Shown here one piece after another: positions 36,794-49,340 of a stretch of 64,000 nt of DNA. Source of the stretch: Gammaproteobacteria bacterium (GTDB lineage Bacteria; Pseudomonadota; Gammaproteobacteria; Thiohalomonadales; Thiohalomonadaceae); assembly GCA_003252455.1 (NCBI GenBank), contig QKED01000076.1:1-64000 (forward strand), read 5' to 3'. The notes beneath the pieces were generated by a model, which ran no database searches, was not told where the DNA came from, and worked only from the letters and a program-made list of their open reading frames with translations. Position 1 is the stretch's first letter; every line of letters starts with the position of its first letter. The position numbers and the translations under genes are program-made.

Positions 36794-38074
36794 TCAGGCG
36801 CCGAGCAGCCCCTGCAGACGGGCGATGAGGCCCGCCTCGTCCAGGCGCTCCTGTTCGCCCTCGCTGCGCAGCGGCTTGAAGACCACGCGCCCCTCGGCCA
36901 GCTCCTGCTCGCCGATGATCAGCGCCCATTCGGCACCGGACTTGTCGGCCCTCTTCATCTGGCTCTTGAAGCTGCCACCGCCGCAATGGGTCTGCAGGCG
37001 CAGGCCGGGCACTGCATCGCGCAGACGCTCGGCGAGCTGGAGACCGGCCCGCTCGGTACCCGTCCCGGCCAGGGCCAGGTAGAGTTGCGGCCTGTACTGA
37101 CCACGCGGCACCTCGGTGAGTTCATCGAGCAGCGCCACCAGGCGCTCCACACCCATGGCGAAGCCCACCGCACTGCCGGGCTTACCGCCGAGCTGTTCGA
37201 GCAGGCCGTCGTAACGGCCACCGGCGCAGACCGTGCCCTGGGCACCGAGCTTGTCGGTGACCCACTCGAAGACGGTCTTGCTGTAGTAGTCGAGGCCACG
37301 TACCAGGCGCGGGTTGACGCGATAGGCGATACCGGCGTCGTCGAGGAAGGCGCAGAGCGCGGCGAAGTGCTCGCGCGAGGGTGCATCGAGGTGCTCCATC
37401 AGCTTGGGGGCCGCCTCGCACAGCGCCTGCATCTCCGGGTTCTTAGTGTCGAGGATGCGCAGCGGATTGCTCTCCAGGCGCCGACGGCTATCCTCATCGA
37501 GCTGGTCGTAGTGGCTCTTGAAGTAGTCGACCAGGATCGCGCGATAGGCGACACGCGCCTCGCTGCTGCCGAGGGTGTTGAGTTCGAGGCTGACGAACTC
37601 ACTCAGGCCCAGGGTGCGCCACAGGCGCGCGGTCATCAGGATCAGCTCGGCGTCGATATCCGGGCCGTCGAGGCCGAACGCCTCCACGCCGATCTGGTGG
37701 AACTGGCGATAGCGCCCCTTCTGCGGGCGCTCGTGACGGAACATCGGCCCGGTGTACCAGAGACGCTGGACCTGGTTGTGCAGCAGGCCGTTCTCGATAG
37801 CGGCGCGCACGCAGCCCGCCGTGCCCTCGGGGCGTAGGGTGAGGGAGTCACCGTTGCGGTCGTCGAAGGTGTACATCTCCTTTTCGACGATGTCGGTCAC
37901 CTCGCCGATGGAGCGTTTGAACAGCTCGGTCATCTCGACGATGGGCATACGCACCTGGTCGTAGCCGTAGGCGCCCATCAGGCGTAGCACGGTACCTTCG
38001 AGGTATAGCCAGGTGGGGCTCTGCTCCGGCAGCAGGTCGTTCATGCCGCGGATGGCCTGGATCTTCTTGGACAC
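36794..38074 (-). CDS. hisS: Histidyl-tRNA synthetase
   Basis: Class II aminoacyl-tRNA synthetase that charges tRNA-His. 426 residues, close to E. coli HisRS (424). Visible motifs are [12 protein letters not shown] at the N-terminus, [11 protein letters not shown] (motif 2 region), the His-specific [15 protein letters not shown], and [14 protein letters not shown]. The C-terminal anticodon-binding domain follows. The gene lies between ispG and yfgM as in E. coli. A 42-bp gap separates it from ispG. Confidence 0.95.
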   Translation of the reverse strand: MSKKIQAIRGMNDLLPEQSPTWLYLEGTVLRLMGAYGYDQVRMPIVEMTELFKRSIGEVTDIVEKEMYTFDDRNGDSLTLRPEGTAGCVRAAIENGLLHNQVQRLWYTGPMFRHERPQKGRYRQFHQIGVEAFGLDGPDIDAELILMTARLWRTLGLSEFVSLELNTLGSSEARVAYRAILVDYFKSHYDQLDEDSRRRLESNPLRILDTKNPEMQALCEAAPKLMEHLDAPSREHFAALCAFLDDAGIAYRVNPRLVRGLDYYSKTVFEWVTDKLGAQGTVCAGGRYDGLLEQLGGKPGSAVGFAMGVERLVALLDELTEVPRGQYRPQLYLALAGTGTERAGLQLAERLRDAVPGLRLQTHCGGGSFKSQMKRADKSGAEWALIIGEQELAEGRVVFKPLRSEGEQERLDEAGLIARLQGLLGA

Positions 38075-38116
38075 TGTCGCTCCGAATGAAATCTATGGTC
38101 GCAGGGGCGGGCCGGT

Positions 38117-39211
38117 TCAGCTCTCGGCCTGTTGGCGGGCGGCGATGCGGGCGCGGATCTGCCGCTCCAGCTCGTCGATGAGGGCGCTGTTGTCGACCTT
38201 GTGCGCGGGCTTACCGTCGAGGTAGAGCAGATTGGGCTGGCCACCGGTGACCCCGACGGCCACCTCTTTGGCCTCGCCGGGGCCGTTGACTACGCAGCCG
38301 ATCACCGCCACGTCGATGGGCTCCAGGATGTCCTCCAGACGCTCCTCCAGGGCATTGACCGTGGCGATCACATCGAAGTTCTGCCGCGAGCAGGAGGGGC
38401 AGGCGACCAGATTCACCCCCTTGGCGCGCAGGTGCAGGCTCTTGAGGATATCGAAGCCCACCTTGATCTCCTGCACCGGGTCGGCGGCCAGCGAGACGCG
38501 GATGGTATCGCCGATGCCATCGGCCAACAACATGCCGAGGCCGATGGCCGACTTGACCGTGCCGGAGCGAAAACCGCCCGCCTCGGTGATGCCGAGGTGC
38601 AGCGGCTGCTCGATCTGCCCGGCCAGCGCGCGATAGGCGGCGACGGTCATAAAGACGTCGGAGGCCTTGAGGCTCACCTTGAAATCGGGGAAGTCGAGGC
38701 GGCTCAGGATGTCGATGTGGCGCAGCGCCGACTCGACCATCGCCGCCGGGGTCGGCTCGCCATACTTCTGTTGCAGCTCCTTCTCCAGCGACCCAGCGTT
38801 GACGCCGATGCGGATCGGGATACCCTTGTCGCGGCAGGCACTCACCAGACCACGCACGCGATCCTCTTTACCGATATTGCCGGGATTGATGCGCAGGCAG
38901 TCGACGCCCAGCTCGATGACGCGGTGGGCGATGCGGTGGTCGAAGTGGATATCCGCCACCAGCGGCACCTGGGCCTGGGCACGGATCTGCCCAAACGCCT
39001 CGGCCGCCTCCATGCTCGGTACGGAGACGCGCACGATGTCGGCGCCCGCCTTCTCCAGTGCCCGTACCTGAGCGAGGGTGGCGGCCACATCGGTGGTCTC
39101 GGTGTTGGTCATGCTCTGCACACTGATGGGGGCATCGCCGCCCACCGGCACAGCGCCGACCATGATGCGCCGGCTCACGCGACGTTTGATCGGGGATTCA
39201 CCGTGCATCAC
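38117..39211 (-). CDS. ispG: 4-hydroxy-3-methylbut-2-en-1-yl diphosphate synthase
   Basis: Fe-S enzyme of the MEP isoprenoid pathway that converts MEcPP to HMBPP. The TIM-barrel N-terminal part is followed by the [4Fe-4S] ligands: the CPSC pair ([11 protein letters not shown]) and the Cys of [12 protein letters not shown]. Length is 364 residues. The start is GTG at 39211, which overlaps the rodZ stop by GTGA; ATG at 39208 directly follows and is an alternative. Its Fe-S cluster is plausibly supplied by the isc genes nearby. Confidence 0.95.
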   Translation of the reverse strand: MMHGESPIKRRVSRRIMVGAVPVGGDAPISVQSMTNTETTDVAATLAQVRALEKAGADIVRVSVPSMEAAEAFGQIRAQAQVPLVADIHFDHRIAHRVIELGVDCLRINPGNIGKEDRVRGLVSACRDKGIPIRIGVNAGSLEKELQQKYGEPTPAAMVESALRHIDILSRLDFPDFKVSLKASDVFMTVAAYRALAGQIEQPLHLGITEAGGFRSGTVKSAIGLGMLLADGIGDTIRVSLAADPVQEIKVGFDILKSLHLRAKGVNLVACPSCSRQNFDVIATVNALEERLEDILEPIDVAVIGCVVNGPGEAKEVAVGVTGGQPNLLYLDGKPAHKVDNSALIDELERQIRARIAARQQAES

Positions 39212-40278
39212 GGTTGCGGCACCTTGTTGTCGCTCGCCTTGCCCACGGTGAGGCGCACCACGCCGCGACCGCTGTAGTCGAAGGCACTGCCGTTGAGGTA
39301 GACCTTGGAGCCGGCGGCATTGCCGAGCAGCAGTTTGAACGGTGCCGTGCCCTTGAGGGTCAGACGGCTGCCCGCTTTGGCCACGTTGAAATATAGCGCG
39401 CGACCGGCGTCGTCACGCACCTCGGTCCAGCAATCCTCGGCCATCTCTAGGCGCAGCTCGGCCTGGGCCTCGCCAGCGCGCAGCGACTTGGGTACCACCA
39501 CGGTGGTCTCGCCACTGCTGGGCTTGGGTGCGGCGGCAGGTGCGCTGGCCGCTCCCTCGCCACTGGTCGGCGGATCCACCTCGACCGGCGGCTCCTCGGC
39601 GGGGCCCTCGGTGGTAGGCAGGGCTGGCTCGGCGCCACTCCCCTCCTCGACCGGTGCATCGGGGTTCTCGCTCGCCTCGCCCGGGACGCCGCTATTGAGC
39701 CCCGCCGGGTTCTCGCCCACCGGCGGCTTGGGCACCACGGGTGCCGGGGCAACGACGGGCGGCTTGGGGGTCACGGGGGGGGTGATGCGTGTGTTGCTAT
39801 CGGCCGCACCACGCGGCGGGGTACCCACCGCGTTCTGTGCAGAGAGCATCTCCGGGGTCAGCTCGGCCGGCTTCTCCTGACCCAGCCACCAGACCGAGAC
39901 CAGCACCATCAGCACCAGCACGATGAAGGCGGTGAGTGCCTTGACCGGGGTGCGCCGACCGCCCATCTCCTCGTCACTGCTGACGTTGGCCAGGGTGGGC
40001 ATGCTGCCGCCGCCGCTACTGTTCGCCTCGCAGGCGTACACCACCTGTTCGCACGGCACACCCACCAGGCGCGCGTAGTTGCGCAGATAGCCGGTGATGA
40101 AGGGTGGTGGCGGCAGGCGTTCGAGGTTTTCGTTCTCGATATCGTGGATCAGCGTCACACGCAGGTAGAGCTGCGCGGCGATGTCATCCGGCGAGAGCCC
40201 TTTGGCCATGCGCGCCTCACGTAGGCGTGCACCGGCCCCCTGGGGGAATGAACCTGCATCCGTCGAGGCTTCGCTCAT
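39208..40278 (-). CDS. rodZ: RodZ-like cytoskeletal membrane protein
   Basis: Links the MreB cytoskeleton to the cell wall. The N-terminal HTH_25 domain ([25 protein letters not shown], ending before about residue 85) is followed by one membrane helix (114-132, [18 protein letters not shown]). A long Pro/Ala/Glu-rich periplasmic linker leads to a C-terminal DUF4115-like domain ([15 protein letters not shown] and following). Length is 356. The start overlaps the pilW stop. Confidence 0.92.
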   Translation of the reverse strand: MSEASTDAGSFPQGAGARLREARMAKGLSPDDIAAQLYLRVTLIHDIENENLERLPPPPFITGYLRNYARLVGVPCEQVVYACEANSSGGGSMPTLANVSSDEEMGGRRTPVKALTAFIVLVLMVLVSVWWLGQEKPAELTPEMLSAQNAVGTPPRGAADSNTRITPPVTPKPPVVAPAPVVPKPPVGENPAGLNSGVPGEASENPDAPVEEGSGAEPALPTTEGPAEEPPVEVDPPTSGEGAASAPAAAPKPSSGETTVVVPKSLRAGEAQAELRLEMAEDCWTEVRDDAGRALYFNVAKAGSRLTLKGTAPFKLLLGNAAGSKVYLNGSAFDYSGRGVVRLTVGKASDNKVPQP

Positions 40279-41024
40279 CGTTTCAATGACTCCTGATAGA
40301 AGCGGAATTCGGCGCTGTCACGGAAGTTGGCCTGGAGCAGCTTCTCGTAACGGGTCAGTGCCACCTGGTCACCCAACTTGCGCTCGATACGGATGCCGAG
40401 CCAGAGGGTCTGGGCGGTCTCGGGGCCGATGGAGAAGTAGCGCTGCAGGTAGGCGCGGGCGGACATGTAGTTGGCGCGGGCGAAGCTCAGCTCGCCCATA
40501 CCGATGAGAGACTTGGGCAGACGCGGGTTGATCTGCAGGGCACGGCGCAGATAGTTCTCGGCGCGGTCGTAGTCGGGCTTACGCTGCCAGCAGAGACCGA
40601 GGTTCTCGTAGACATGCTCAGGTCCGGCATAGAGCGGGTCGCGCAGCACGGTCTGGAACTGCTCGTCGGCCTCGGCGAAGCGCCCGGTGGAGCAGAGGAA
40701 CACACCATAGTTGTTGTGCAGCGCGGAGTTGTCCTCACCGTACTTCATCGCCAGGCGGTAGTGTTCATCGGCCTTCTCGCGCTCCCCCAGACGCCGATAG
40801 AGTTCGGCGATGTAGTGGTGGGCGACGCCGTACTTCTCGTTGTACTTGAGGGACTTCTGCAACTTCTCCATAGCCGTGTTGAGGTGGCCCTGCGCCATGT
40901 AACGCACGCCCAATTCGGCGTTCAGCTCGGCGGCCTTGTCGCGGTCCGCGTCGGGGCTGATCGTGTTACTGGCGCAACCACCCAGCAGCAGTGAGAAGAG
41001 CAGGATGCTGAACGTCCAATTCAT
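40275..41024 (-). CDS. pilW: Type IV pilus biogenesis/stability lipoprotein PilW (PilF)
   Basis: A TPR lipoprotein that helps PilQ secretin assembly. Lipobox LLGGC gives C17, followed by several TPR units (for example AELNAELGVRYMAQGHLNTAMEKL and AHHYIAELYRRLGEREKADEHY). 249 residues. This position, between rlmN and rodZ, is conserved in gammaproteobacteria even where the pilus is absent. No other pilus genes are in this window. Confidence 0.9.
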   Translation of the reverse strand: MNWTFSILLFSLLLGGCASNTISPDADRDKAAELNAELGVRYMAQGHLNTAMEKLQKSLKYNEKYGVAHHYIAELYRRLGEREKADEHYRLAMKYGEDNSALHNNYGVFLCSTGRFAEADEQFQTVLRDPLYAGPEHVYENLGLCWQRKPDYDRAENYLRRALQINPRLPKSLIGMGELSFARANYMSARAYLQRYFSIGPETAQTLWLGIRIERKLGDQVALTRYEKLLQANFRDSAEFRFYQESLKR

Positions 41025-42136
41025 GAGACACTCCTGATGTCGGCTCCGGCGTGACGGGCGGAGCGGCGTGTGCGGTCGAGCACCTTGCCCGCCAGCTGAC
41101 CGCAGGCGGCGTCGATATCCTCGCCACGGGTCTTGCGCACCATGGTGGATAGGCCGCTGCGGATGAGGATCTCCTGAAACCGCGCCAGCGCCTCGGGGGT
41201 ACTGGTGCGGTAGGGGGAATTGGGGAAAGGATTGAAGGGGATCAGATTGACCTTGGAGGGGATCCCTTCGAGCACGGCGATCAGCTTGCGCGCGTGCTTG
41301 GGTGTGTCGTTGACGCCATCGAGCATGACGTACTCGAAGGTGATGGCACGGTGCGGCTTGTCGTCGATGTAGCGTCGGCAGGCGGCCATCAGTTCGGCGA
41401 TGGGGTATTTTTTGTTGATCGGCACCAGCGCATCGCGCAGGGCGTCGTCGGGGGCGTGCAGGGAGACCGCCAGACTCACCCCGCCGCCCTCCTGCAGCAG
41501 TCGGTCGATACCCGGCACCACCCCGGCAGTGCTCAGGGTGACGCGACGCTTGGAGATGCCGAAGGCGAGGTCGTCCTGCATGATGTTCATCGCCGGGAGC
41601 ACCGCCTCCATATTGAGCAGCGGCTCACCCATGCCCATCAACACCACGTTGGTCAACACGCGTTCGCCACGGTTCTCGGGCAGGCCGACGCGGCGCTGGG
41701 CCACCACCAACTGGGCGATCATCTCACCGGCGGTGAGGTTGCGGTTGAACCCCTGGCGCGCGGTGGAGCAGAAGCTGCAGTTGAGCGAGCAACCGGCCTG
41801 TGACGAGACACAGAGGGTGGCCCGCTCGCCATCGGGGATGTAGACCATCTCCACGGCGTTGCCGTCGCTCAGGCGTAGCAGCCACTTACGCGTACCATCG
41901 CGGGAGGGTTGGTCGGCCTCGATGGTCGGCAGGCGCACCTCGCAGCGCTCGTTGAGTCGGGCACGCAAGACCTTGCTGAAGTTGGTCATGGCATCAAAGT
42001 CATCGACGCCGTCGTGGTAGACCCACTTCATCAATTGATCCGCGCGAAACCCCTTCTCACCCAGTTCGATGAAGAGGGCGTGCAGCCCGGCTCGATCCAG
42101 GTCGAGGAGGTTGATCTTGTCGCTCGGCTCAGCCAT
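41021..42136 (-). CDS. rlmN: Dual-specificity RNA methyltransferase RlmN
   Basis: Radical SAM enzyme that makes m2A2503 in 23S rRNA and m2A37 in tRNA. The radical SAM Cys motif CSLNCSFCSTARQGFNR is present, with the conserved MGMGEPLLN block. Start at ATG 42136 with AGGTGG upstream gives 371 residues (E. coli 384). A 33-residue in-frame N-terminal extension to 42235 has no support. It is the first gene of the long minus-strand operon. Confidence 0.94.
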   Translation of the reverse strand: MAEPSDKINLLDLDRAGLHALFIELGEKGFRADQLMKWVYHDGVDDFDAMTNFSKVLRARLNERCEVRLPTIEADQPSRDGTRKWLLRLSDGNAVEMVYIPDGERATLCVSSQAGCSLNCSFCSTARQGFNRNLTAGEMIAQLVVAQRRVGLPENRGERVLTNVVLMGMGEPLLNMEAVLPAMNIMQDDLAFGISKRRVTLSTAGVVPGIDRLLQEGGGVSLAVSLHAPDDALRDALVPINKKYPIAELMAACRRYIDDKPHRAITFEYVMLDGVNDTPKHARKLIAVLEGIPSKVNLIPFNPFPNSPYRTSTPEALARFQEILIRSGLSTMVRKTRGEDIDAACGQLAGKVLDRTRRSARHAGADIRSVS

Positions 42137-42288
42137 TGACCACCTGTGGTGCGCGTAGGTTGGCGTGTCCCGGCGCCGCGTGCGGGCGCCTCGATGTTCG
42201 GACTTTGACCAGGCAAAGGCGCGAACGCTCCCCATCGACAGACGGGGACCGCCGATTATACGCAGGCGCGCCGCGCACTACCAGTGAC

Positions 42289-42312
42289 ACGGGCCCCACA
42301 CCGGGGGCCCGT
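42289..42312. terminator. Candidate hairpin terminator between iscX and rlmN
   Basis: Stem ACGGGCCCC (42289-42297) pairs with GGGGCCCGT (42304-42312), 6-nt loop. It follows the last isc gene. It has no T run on either side, so it may only pause transcription or act in another way. The rest of the 42137-42367 interval shows no gene. Confidence 0.4.
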
Positions 42313-42367
42313 AATAGTACTTAACTCGTTGAATTGTCACCGATTGGTGTCTTTGCGTCGGGGGAGA

Positions 42368-42562
42368 TTATTCGCGCTCTTCGATCCATGCCATCTGGAT
42401 CGCCTCCAGCACCTTCTCGCCACCGTGCTCGTGGTCGTCGTCGAACTCGGGCAACTCGACGACCCAGTTGTGCAGGTCGGTGAAGCGCACGTATCGCGGG
42501 TCCACCTCCGGGTGGCGCTCGTCCAGTTCGGCGACGATGTCGTAGATATCGGTCCAGCGCAT
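42368..42562 (-). CDS. iscX: Fe-S cluster assembly protein IscX
   Basis: A 64-residue acidic protein that binds iron and IscS. The full length matches the family, with the typical opening MRWTDIYDIVAELDE and acidic LPEFDDDHEHGGEKVLEAIQMAW. Last gene of the isc operon. It lies 12 bp after fdx. Confidence 0.93.
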   Translation of the reverse strand: MRWTDIYDIVAELDERHPEVDPRYVRFTDLHNWVVELPEFDDDHEHGGEKVLEAIQMAWIEERE

Positions 42563-42574
42563 GGGGCCCTCCTC

Positions 42575-42913
42575 TTAGTGGTTCTCGGAGACCATGTTGA
42601 TGGTGTACTTGGGGATCTCGACCACCAGGTCGCTGTCACCCACCTTGGCCTGACAGGAGAGACGCGACTCCGCCTCCAGCCCCCACGCCTTGTCGAGCAT
42701 ATCCTCCTCCAGCTCGTCCGCCTCGTCGAGGGAGTCGAAACCCTCGCGGATGATCACGTGACAGGTGGTGCAGGCGCAGGACTTTTCGCAGGCGTGTTCG
42801 ATCTCGATGCCGTTGGCATTGGCCGCATCGCAGAGGGTGACACCCGGTTCCACCTCGATCACCGCCCCCTCCGGGCAGAGCTCCTCGTGGGGCAGGAAGA
42901 TGATTTGCGGCAT
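42575..42913 (-). CDS. fdx: [2Fe-2S] ferredoxin of the isc system
   Basis: Adrenodoxin-type ferredoxin that gives electrons for Fe-S cluster assembly. Ligands are C42, C48, C51 and C87 (HACEKSCACTTCHV and LSCQA), the same positions as in E. coli Fdx. 112 residues. An ORF in the same frame extends 297 bp further upstream, but this is not part of the protein because the family starts at MPQIIFLPHEE. Confidence 0.95.
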   Translation of the reverse strand: MPQIIFLPHEELCPEGAVIEVEPGVTLCDAANANGIEIEHACEKSCACTTCHVIIREGFDSLDEADELEEDMLDKAWGLEAESRLSCQAKVGDSDLVVEIPKYTINMVSENH

Positions 42914-43004
42914 AGGGGACTCCTCGACGTTCGGTACGCCGCCGATGGTTGGCGACGGCTCAGGGCATGGGGGTGACGGCAGGTCGGGACAAGGACGAGG
43001 GCGA

Positions 43005-44903
<1,899 letters not shown>

Positions 44904-44933
44904 GGGCGTCGATCCCTTGAGTCTGGAGTGGGC

Positions 44934-45476
44934 TTAGGAGTGGACCAGTCGCTCTTCCAGGTCGCCGCACTCTTCGAGCAGGCGCTGGATGAACTGCATC
45001 TTACGCACCGTCTGCTTGGCGGCACCGAGCGCCTCCGCAGTGGCACGCCCGAGGTCGACCGAGAGGCTGGCGACGAACGCGCGCTCCATCCCCTCCAGAC
45101 GACCACGTACCCCGTCGAGGGCGGCGAACGGGTCGGCGGCCCCCCTCACCTCGGCCAGGGCCTCACGCAGCTCCATCTGCTCCATGAGGAACAGCGGGTC
45201 CATGGCCGTATCCTGGTCGTCGATCACCACGCCGTGCAGCGCCAGCAGGTAGCGCGCACGGCGCAGCGGCGCACGCAGGGTCTGGTAGGCCTCGTTGACC
45301 TGGGCGGTGAGCTGTACGGAGAGACGGCGCTCCTGGTCGGAGGCGCTGGCGTAGCGGTCGGGATGAACGGCCCGTTGTAGCTCGCGATAGCGAGCGGCGA
45401 GTTGGGCCTGGTCGAGGTCGAAGGCGGCGGGGAGCTCGAAGAGTTCGAAGTGGGTCTTCTTCAGGTCGGCCGTCAT
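44934..45476 (-). CDS. hscB: J-domain co-chaperone HscB
   Basis: Delivers IscU to HscA and stimulates its ATPase. The J domain carries the HPD triad (H38-P39-D40, in RAVHPDRYA). The C-terminal helical domain is predicted to bind IscU. 180 residues. It lies between iscA and hscA as in E. coli, with a 62-bp gap from iscA. Confidence 0.93.
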   Translation of the reverse strand: MTADLKKTHFELFELPAAFDLDQAQLAARYRELQRAVHPDRYASASDQERRLSVQLTAQVNEAYQTLRAPLRRARYLLALHGVVIDDQDTAMDPLFLMEQMELREALAEVRGAADPFAALDGVRGRLEGMERAFVASLSVDLGRATAEALGAAKQTVRKMQFIQRLLEECGDLEERLVHS

Positions 45477-45538
45477 GGCGCTTGCATCCGGTTACGCGAT
45501 GCGGGGGCCTCGGCCCCCGCTGCTAGGTCAGACGGGGC

Positions 45539-45862
45539 TCAGACGGTGAAGCTTTCGCCACAGCCGCAGGAGTCCTTGACGTTGGGATTGTTGAATTTGA
45601 ACCCCTCGTTGAGTCCGTCACGGGTGTAGTCGAGTTCGGTACCGTCGAGGTAGAGATAGCTCTTCTCGTCGACGATGATCTTGATGCCGTCATGTTCGAA
45701 GACCCTGTCGTCTTCGTTCAGGTCATCGACGAACTCCAACACGTAGGCGAGACCGGAACAGCCGGAGGTCTTCACCCCGAGGCGCAGGCCGAGCCCTTTG
45801 CCCCGGTTGTCGAGAAACTTACGCACGCGCTCGGCGGCGGGTGGCGTCATGCTGATGGCCAT
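45539..45862 (-). CDS. iscA: Fe-S cluster assembly protein IscA
   Basis: A-type carrier protein. The three cluster/iron cysteines are C35 (TSGCSG), C99 and C101 (SCGCGESF). 107 residues, the normal length. It is 38 bp downstream of iscU and is followed by hscB. It transfers clusters to apo-targets, mainly [4Fe-4S] types. Confidence 0.95.
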   Translation of the reverse strand: MAISMTPPAAERVRKFLDNRGKGLGLRLGVKTSGCSGLAYVLEFVDDLNEDDRVFEHDGIKIIVDEKSYLYLDGTELDYTRDGLNEGFKFNNPNVKDSCGCGESFTV

Positions 45863-45900
45863 GAGAGGTCTCCCCTGATATGGAGCGGAGGGTGGGCGCC

Positions 45901-46296
45901 TCAGGCGCCGCCTTTGCCGCCCTTCTTGGCTTGGTAGTCGTTGATGGCGGCGCGGATGGCGTCTTCGGCCAGTACCGAGCAGTGGATCTTCACCGGCGGC
46001 AGGGCCAGCTCTTCGGCGATCTCGCTGTTCTTGATCTCCAACGCCTGGTCGAGGGTCTTACCCTTGACCCATTCGGTGACCAGGGAGCTGGAGGCGATGG
46101 CGGAGCCGCAGCCGTAGGTCTTGAACTTGGCATCCTCGATGATGCCGTCGTCGCTCACCTTGATCTGCAGACGCATCACATCGCCGCAGGCCGGGGCGCC
46201 GACCATGCCGGTGCCGACATTCTCTTCCTCTTTTTCAAAGGTGCCGACGTTGCGCGGGTTTTCGTAGTGGTCGATGACCTTGTCGCTGTAAGCCAT
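45901..46296 (-). CDS. iscU: Fe-S cluster scaffold IscU
   Basis: Scaffold where new [2Fe-2S] clusters form. Ligands C37, C63 and C106 are present with D39, and the HscA recognition motif LPPVK is at 99-103. 131 residues, starting with [14 protein letters not shown]. The ORF can be read further upstream to 46341, but the ATG at 46296 matches family length. Together with iscS it forms the core complex. Confidence 0.96.
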   Translation of the reverse strand: MAYSDKVIDHYENPRNVGTFEKEEENVGTGMVGAPACGDVMRLQIKVSDDGIIEDAKFKTYGCGSAIASSSLVTEWVKGKTLDQALEIKNSEIAEELALPPVKIHCSVLAEDAIRAAINDYQAKKGGKGGA

Positions 46297-46390
46297 GGTT
46301 GCATACCTCGTCTGGCAGTTTGCCCCGGTCAGGGGCGGCATCTTAACTCAAAGCGGTGGGGGGGCTGAAGCCTCACCCCATTCGCCGCCC

Positions 46391-47608
46391 CTAGTGGGCG
46401 GCCCACTGGATCTTCGACAGGTCGACCCCGTCCTTGAACATCTCCCACAGCGGGGAGAGGTCACGGAGCTTGTCGATCTTGGCGCGGATCAATCCGATGG
46501 CGTAGTCGATCTCCTCCTCGGTGGTGAAGCGACCGATACTGAAGCGGATCGAGCTGTGCGCCAGCTCATCGCTGCGCCCTAGGGCGCGCAGCACGTAAGA
46601 GGGCTCCAAGCTGGCAGAGGTACAGGCCGAGCCCGAGGAGACCGCCAGATCGGAGAGGGCCATCATCAGTGATTCACCTTCGACGAAGTTGAAGCTGATG
46701 TTGAGGTTGTGCGGGATACGCGTCTCCATGGTGCCGTTGATATAGACCTCCTCGATCCCCTTGAGCCCGGCGAGCAGGCGGTCACGCAGGGCGCGGATGC
46801 GCTCATTGTCGGTGGCCATCTCCTCGCGGGCGAGGCGAAAGGCCTCACCCATGCCGACGATCTGATGGGTCGGCAGGGTACCGGAGCGCATGCCACGCTC
46901 GTGGCCGCCACCATGCATCTGCGCCTCGATACGCACGCGCGGCTTGCGTCGCACGTAGAGGGCACCGATGCCCTTGGGGCCGTAGATCTTGTGCGCGGAG
47001 AGCGAAATCATGTCCACCTTCATGGTCTGCACATCGATCGGCACCTTGCCGGCGCTCTGGGCGGCGTCCACATGGAACAACACCTTGCGCTTGCGACAGA
47101 GCTCGCCGATGGCGGCGATGTCCTGGATTACACCGATCTCGTTGTTCACATGCATGATCGAGACCAAGATGGTGTCATCGCGCATGGCCGCTTCGAGCTT
47201 GCCGAGGTCGACCATACCGTCGCTCTCGGGGTCGAGGTAGGTCACCTCGAAGCCGTCGCGCTCCAGATGGCGGCAGGTGTCGAGCACCGCCTTGTGTTCG
47301 GTCTTGCAGGTGATGATGTGCTTGCCCTTCTTCTGGTGAAACTGGGCAGCCCCCTTGATGGCCAGGTTGTCCGACTCGGTGGCCCCGGAGGTCCAGACGA
47401 TCTCTTTGGGGTCGGCATTGAGTAGCGCGGCCACCTGGTTGCGCGCCTCATCCACCGCCTCTTCGGCCTTCCAGCCGAAGTGATGGGAGCGCGAGGCAGG
47501 GTTGCCGAACAGGCCGTCCTCGGGGATGAGGAAGCTACACATCTTCTGCGCGACCCGCGGATCGACCGGGGTGGTGGCGGAGTAGTCGAGATAGATTGGC
47601 GTCTTCAT
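46391..47608 (-). CDS. iscS: Cysteine desulfurase IscS
   Basis: PLP enzyme that removes sulfur from cysteine for Fe-S clusters and thionucleosides. PLP lysine K207 (SAHKIYG) and catalytic C329 ([10 protein letters not shown]) are at the same positions as in E. coli IscS within one residue. 405 residues. The start at 47608 has GAGGA upstream; an in-frame 22-residue extension is not used. Confidence 0.96.
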   Translation of the reverse strand: MKTPIYLDYSATTPVDPRVAQKMCSFLIPEDGLFGNPASRSHHFGWKAEEAVDEARNQVAALLNADPKEIVWTSGATESDNLAIKGAAQFHQKKGKHIITCKTEHKAVLDTCRHLERDGFEVTYLDPESDGMVDLGKLEAAMRDDTILVSIMHVNNEIGVIQDIAAIGELCRKRKVLFHVDAAQSAGKVPIDVQTMKVDMISLSAHKIYGPKGIGALYVRRKPRVRIEAQMHGGGHERGMRSGTLPTHQIVGMGEAFRLAREEMATDNERIRALRDRLLAGLKGIEEVYINGTMETRIPHNLNISFNFVEGESLMMALSDLAVSSGSACTSASLEPSYVLRALGRSDELAHSSIRFSIGRFTTEEEIDYAIGLIRAKIDKLRDLSPLWEMFKDGVDLSKIQWAAH

Positions 47609-47651
47609 GTGCGTCCTCAAGCTATGTGTCGTGCTCTGTAATCGTGGCCGT

Positions 47652-48791
47652 TCATGCCCAGCCGACGGCGGCAAACGCCTTGAGCTGGGTCACCTGAGCA
47701 GCGAGCTGCTCGGTCGTCCGGTCGACCTCCGCCACCGTGCTCTGCGGCCCCAGGCTGATACGCAGGGCACAGCGGGCCAGCTCGGCGGGGATACCCATCG
47801 CCGCCAGCACGTGGCTCGGCGCGTCGTGGTGATGACCACAGGCCGAGCCACTGGAGAGGGCGATGTCGAGCCGGTCCAGGGCCATGATGAGGGTCTGCCC
47901 CTCCAACCCCGGCACGGCAAAGAAACTGGTGTTGGGTAGGCGTGGTGCCTCGGCACCGAACACCACCAACTCGGGGATGCGCGCCTTGAGCTGCGCCTCC
48001 AGCCGATCACGTAACTGGGCCTCGGCCGGGGCCGCAGCCAGGCGCTCGGCGGCCAGGGCCGCCGCCGCGCCGAAGCCGACGATGGCGGCCAGGTTCTCGG
48101 TGCCGCCACGCCGCCCGCGCTCCTGACCCCCGCCCTGGATGAGCGGCTCCAGGTCGACCGCCTTGTCGACCACCAGGGCTCCGGCCCCCTTCGGGCCACC
48201 GATCTTGTGCGCCGAGAGGCTCATCAGCTGGGCGCCCGTGGCGGCAAAGTCGATCGGCTGTTTGCCGAGCCCCTGCACCGCATCACAGTGGAGCAGACCA
48301 CCCGCCGCATGCACCCTTTCGGCCACCTCGGCCAACGGCTGCACAACGCCGGTCTCGTTGTTGGCCCACATCAGGCTCACCAACCCGGCGGCCCGTATCG
48401 GGTCGAGGGGGTCGATGCGCGTCACCCCTTGGTCGTCACAGGGCAGCAGGGTGAGGTCGTGTCCCCTCCCCGCCTCGGCACGTGCGGCATCGAGCAGCGA
48501 GGGGTGTTCGATGGCGGAGACGCTCAGGCACAACCCCGGTCGGCGACGCAACACCCCGGCCAGGGCGGTGCTGTTCGCCTCGCTGCCACCACTGGTAAAG
48601 ATAAGCTGTGAGGGGTGAGCCCCGACCAGGGCGGACACCTGCTCGCGGGCCCGTTCGAGGGCACGGCGCGCCTCGCGCCCTAGGCGATAGGGGCTGGAGG
48701 GGTTGCCAAAGCCCTCGCGCAACCAGGGCAGCATCGCCTCCAGAACCCGCTCGTCGAGCGGGGTGGTGGCATTGTGGTCGAGGTAGATCAC
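47652..48791 (-). CDS. Second NifS/IscS-like cysteine desulfurase
   Basis: A PLP-dependent desulfurase of 379 residues. K196 (SAHKIGG) and C318 ([17 protein letters not shown]) are the PLP and catalytic residues. It is a group I NifS-like form but diverged from the iscS that follows, sharing fold rather than close identity. Inserted between iscR and iscS, so it should be co-transcribed with the isc operon. It starts 18 bp after the iscR end. Whether it supplies sulfur to IscU or to another acceptor is unknown. Confidence 0.9.
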   Translation of the reverse strand: MIYLDHNATTPLDERVLEAMLPWLREGFGNPSSPYRLGREARRALERAREQVSALVGAHPSQLIFTSGGSEANSTALAGVLRRRPGLCLSVSAIEHPSLLDAARAEAGRGHDLTLLPCDDQGVTRIDPLDPIRAAGLVSLMWANNETGVVQPLAEVAERVHAAGGLLHCDAVQGLGKQPIDFAATGAQLMSLSAHKIGGPKGAGALVVDKAVDLEPLIQGGGQERGRRGGTENLAAIVGFGAAAALAAERLAAAPAEAQLRDRLEAQLKARIPELVVFGAEAPRLPNTSFFAVPGLEGQTLIMALDRLDIALSSGSACGHHHDAPSHVLAAMGIPAELARCALRISLGPQSTVAEVDRTTEQLAAQVTQLKAFAAVGWA

Positions 48792-48809
48792 ATCGCCACC
48801 CGTACGGGC

Positions 48810-49277
48810 CTACTGCAGGGTGGCACCCTTGCCGGTGCCGCTCTTGGCGTCCTGGATCAGCGCCACCTCCTGGACACCCTTACGCGCCACCAGCTGGGCC
48901 AGGTCGATGGCCTTGAGGAAGTCGTAGATCTGGTTGCTCAGGTCGCACCACAGCTCGTGGGTGAGACACTGACCGTCGTTCTGGCAATTCCCCTTGCCGC
49001 CACAGCGCATGGCGTCGACCTTCTCGTCGACTGCAGTGATGACGTCGGCGACACAGATCTCACTGGCCGCACGGCTCAGGCGATAGCCACCGCCCGGGCC
49101 ACGGGCGCTGTCGACCAGACCATTCTTGCGCAGGCGCGAGAAGAGCTGCTCCAGATAGGAGAGGGAGATACCCTGGCGCTTGGAGATATCGGCGAGGGTG
49201 ATCGGACCATCGGTGTAGTGGATCGCCAAGTCGAGCATGGCGGTGACGGCGTAACGGCCTTTTGTGGTCAATCTCAT
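48810..49277 (-). CDS. iscR: Iron-sulfur cluster regulator IscR
   Basis: Rrf2-family repressor that binds a [2Fe-2S] cluster and controls isc. The winged HTH is at the N-terminus ([29 protein letters not shown]). Cluster ligands C92, C98, C104 and H107 match E. coli exactly. 155 residues. An IscR-type operator and promoter lie directly upstream, consistent with autoregulation. Confidence 0.96.
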   Translation of the reverse strand: MRLTTKGRYAVTAMLDLAIHYTDGPITLADISKRQGISLSYLEQLFSRLRKNGLVDSARGPGGGYRLSRAASEICVADVITAVDEKVDAMRCGGKGNCQNDGQCLTHELWCDLSNQIYDFLKAIDLAQLVARKGVQEVALIQDAKSGTGKGATLQ

Positions 49278-49311
49278 GGCGAATTCCCTACCTGCGTCTA
49301 GCGTTGGGTTC

Positions 49312-49340
49312 TATATATGGTACGGGGTGCAAGGTATCAA
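49312..49340 (-). promoter_or_regulatory. Sigma-70 promoter of the isc operon
   Basis: On the minus strand -35 TTGATA (49335-49340), 17-bp spacer, -10 TATATA (49312-49317). The transcript would start near 49305, leaving about a 28-nt leader before iscR. The promoter overlaps the IscR-type operator. Confidence 0.8.
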
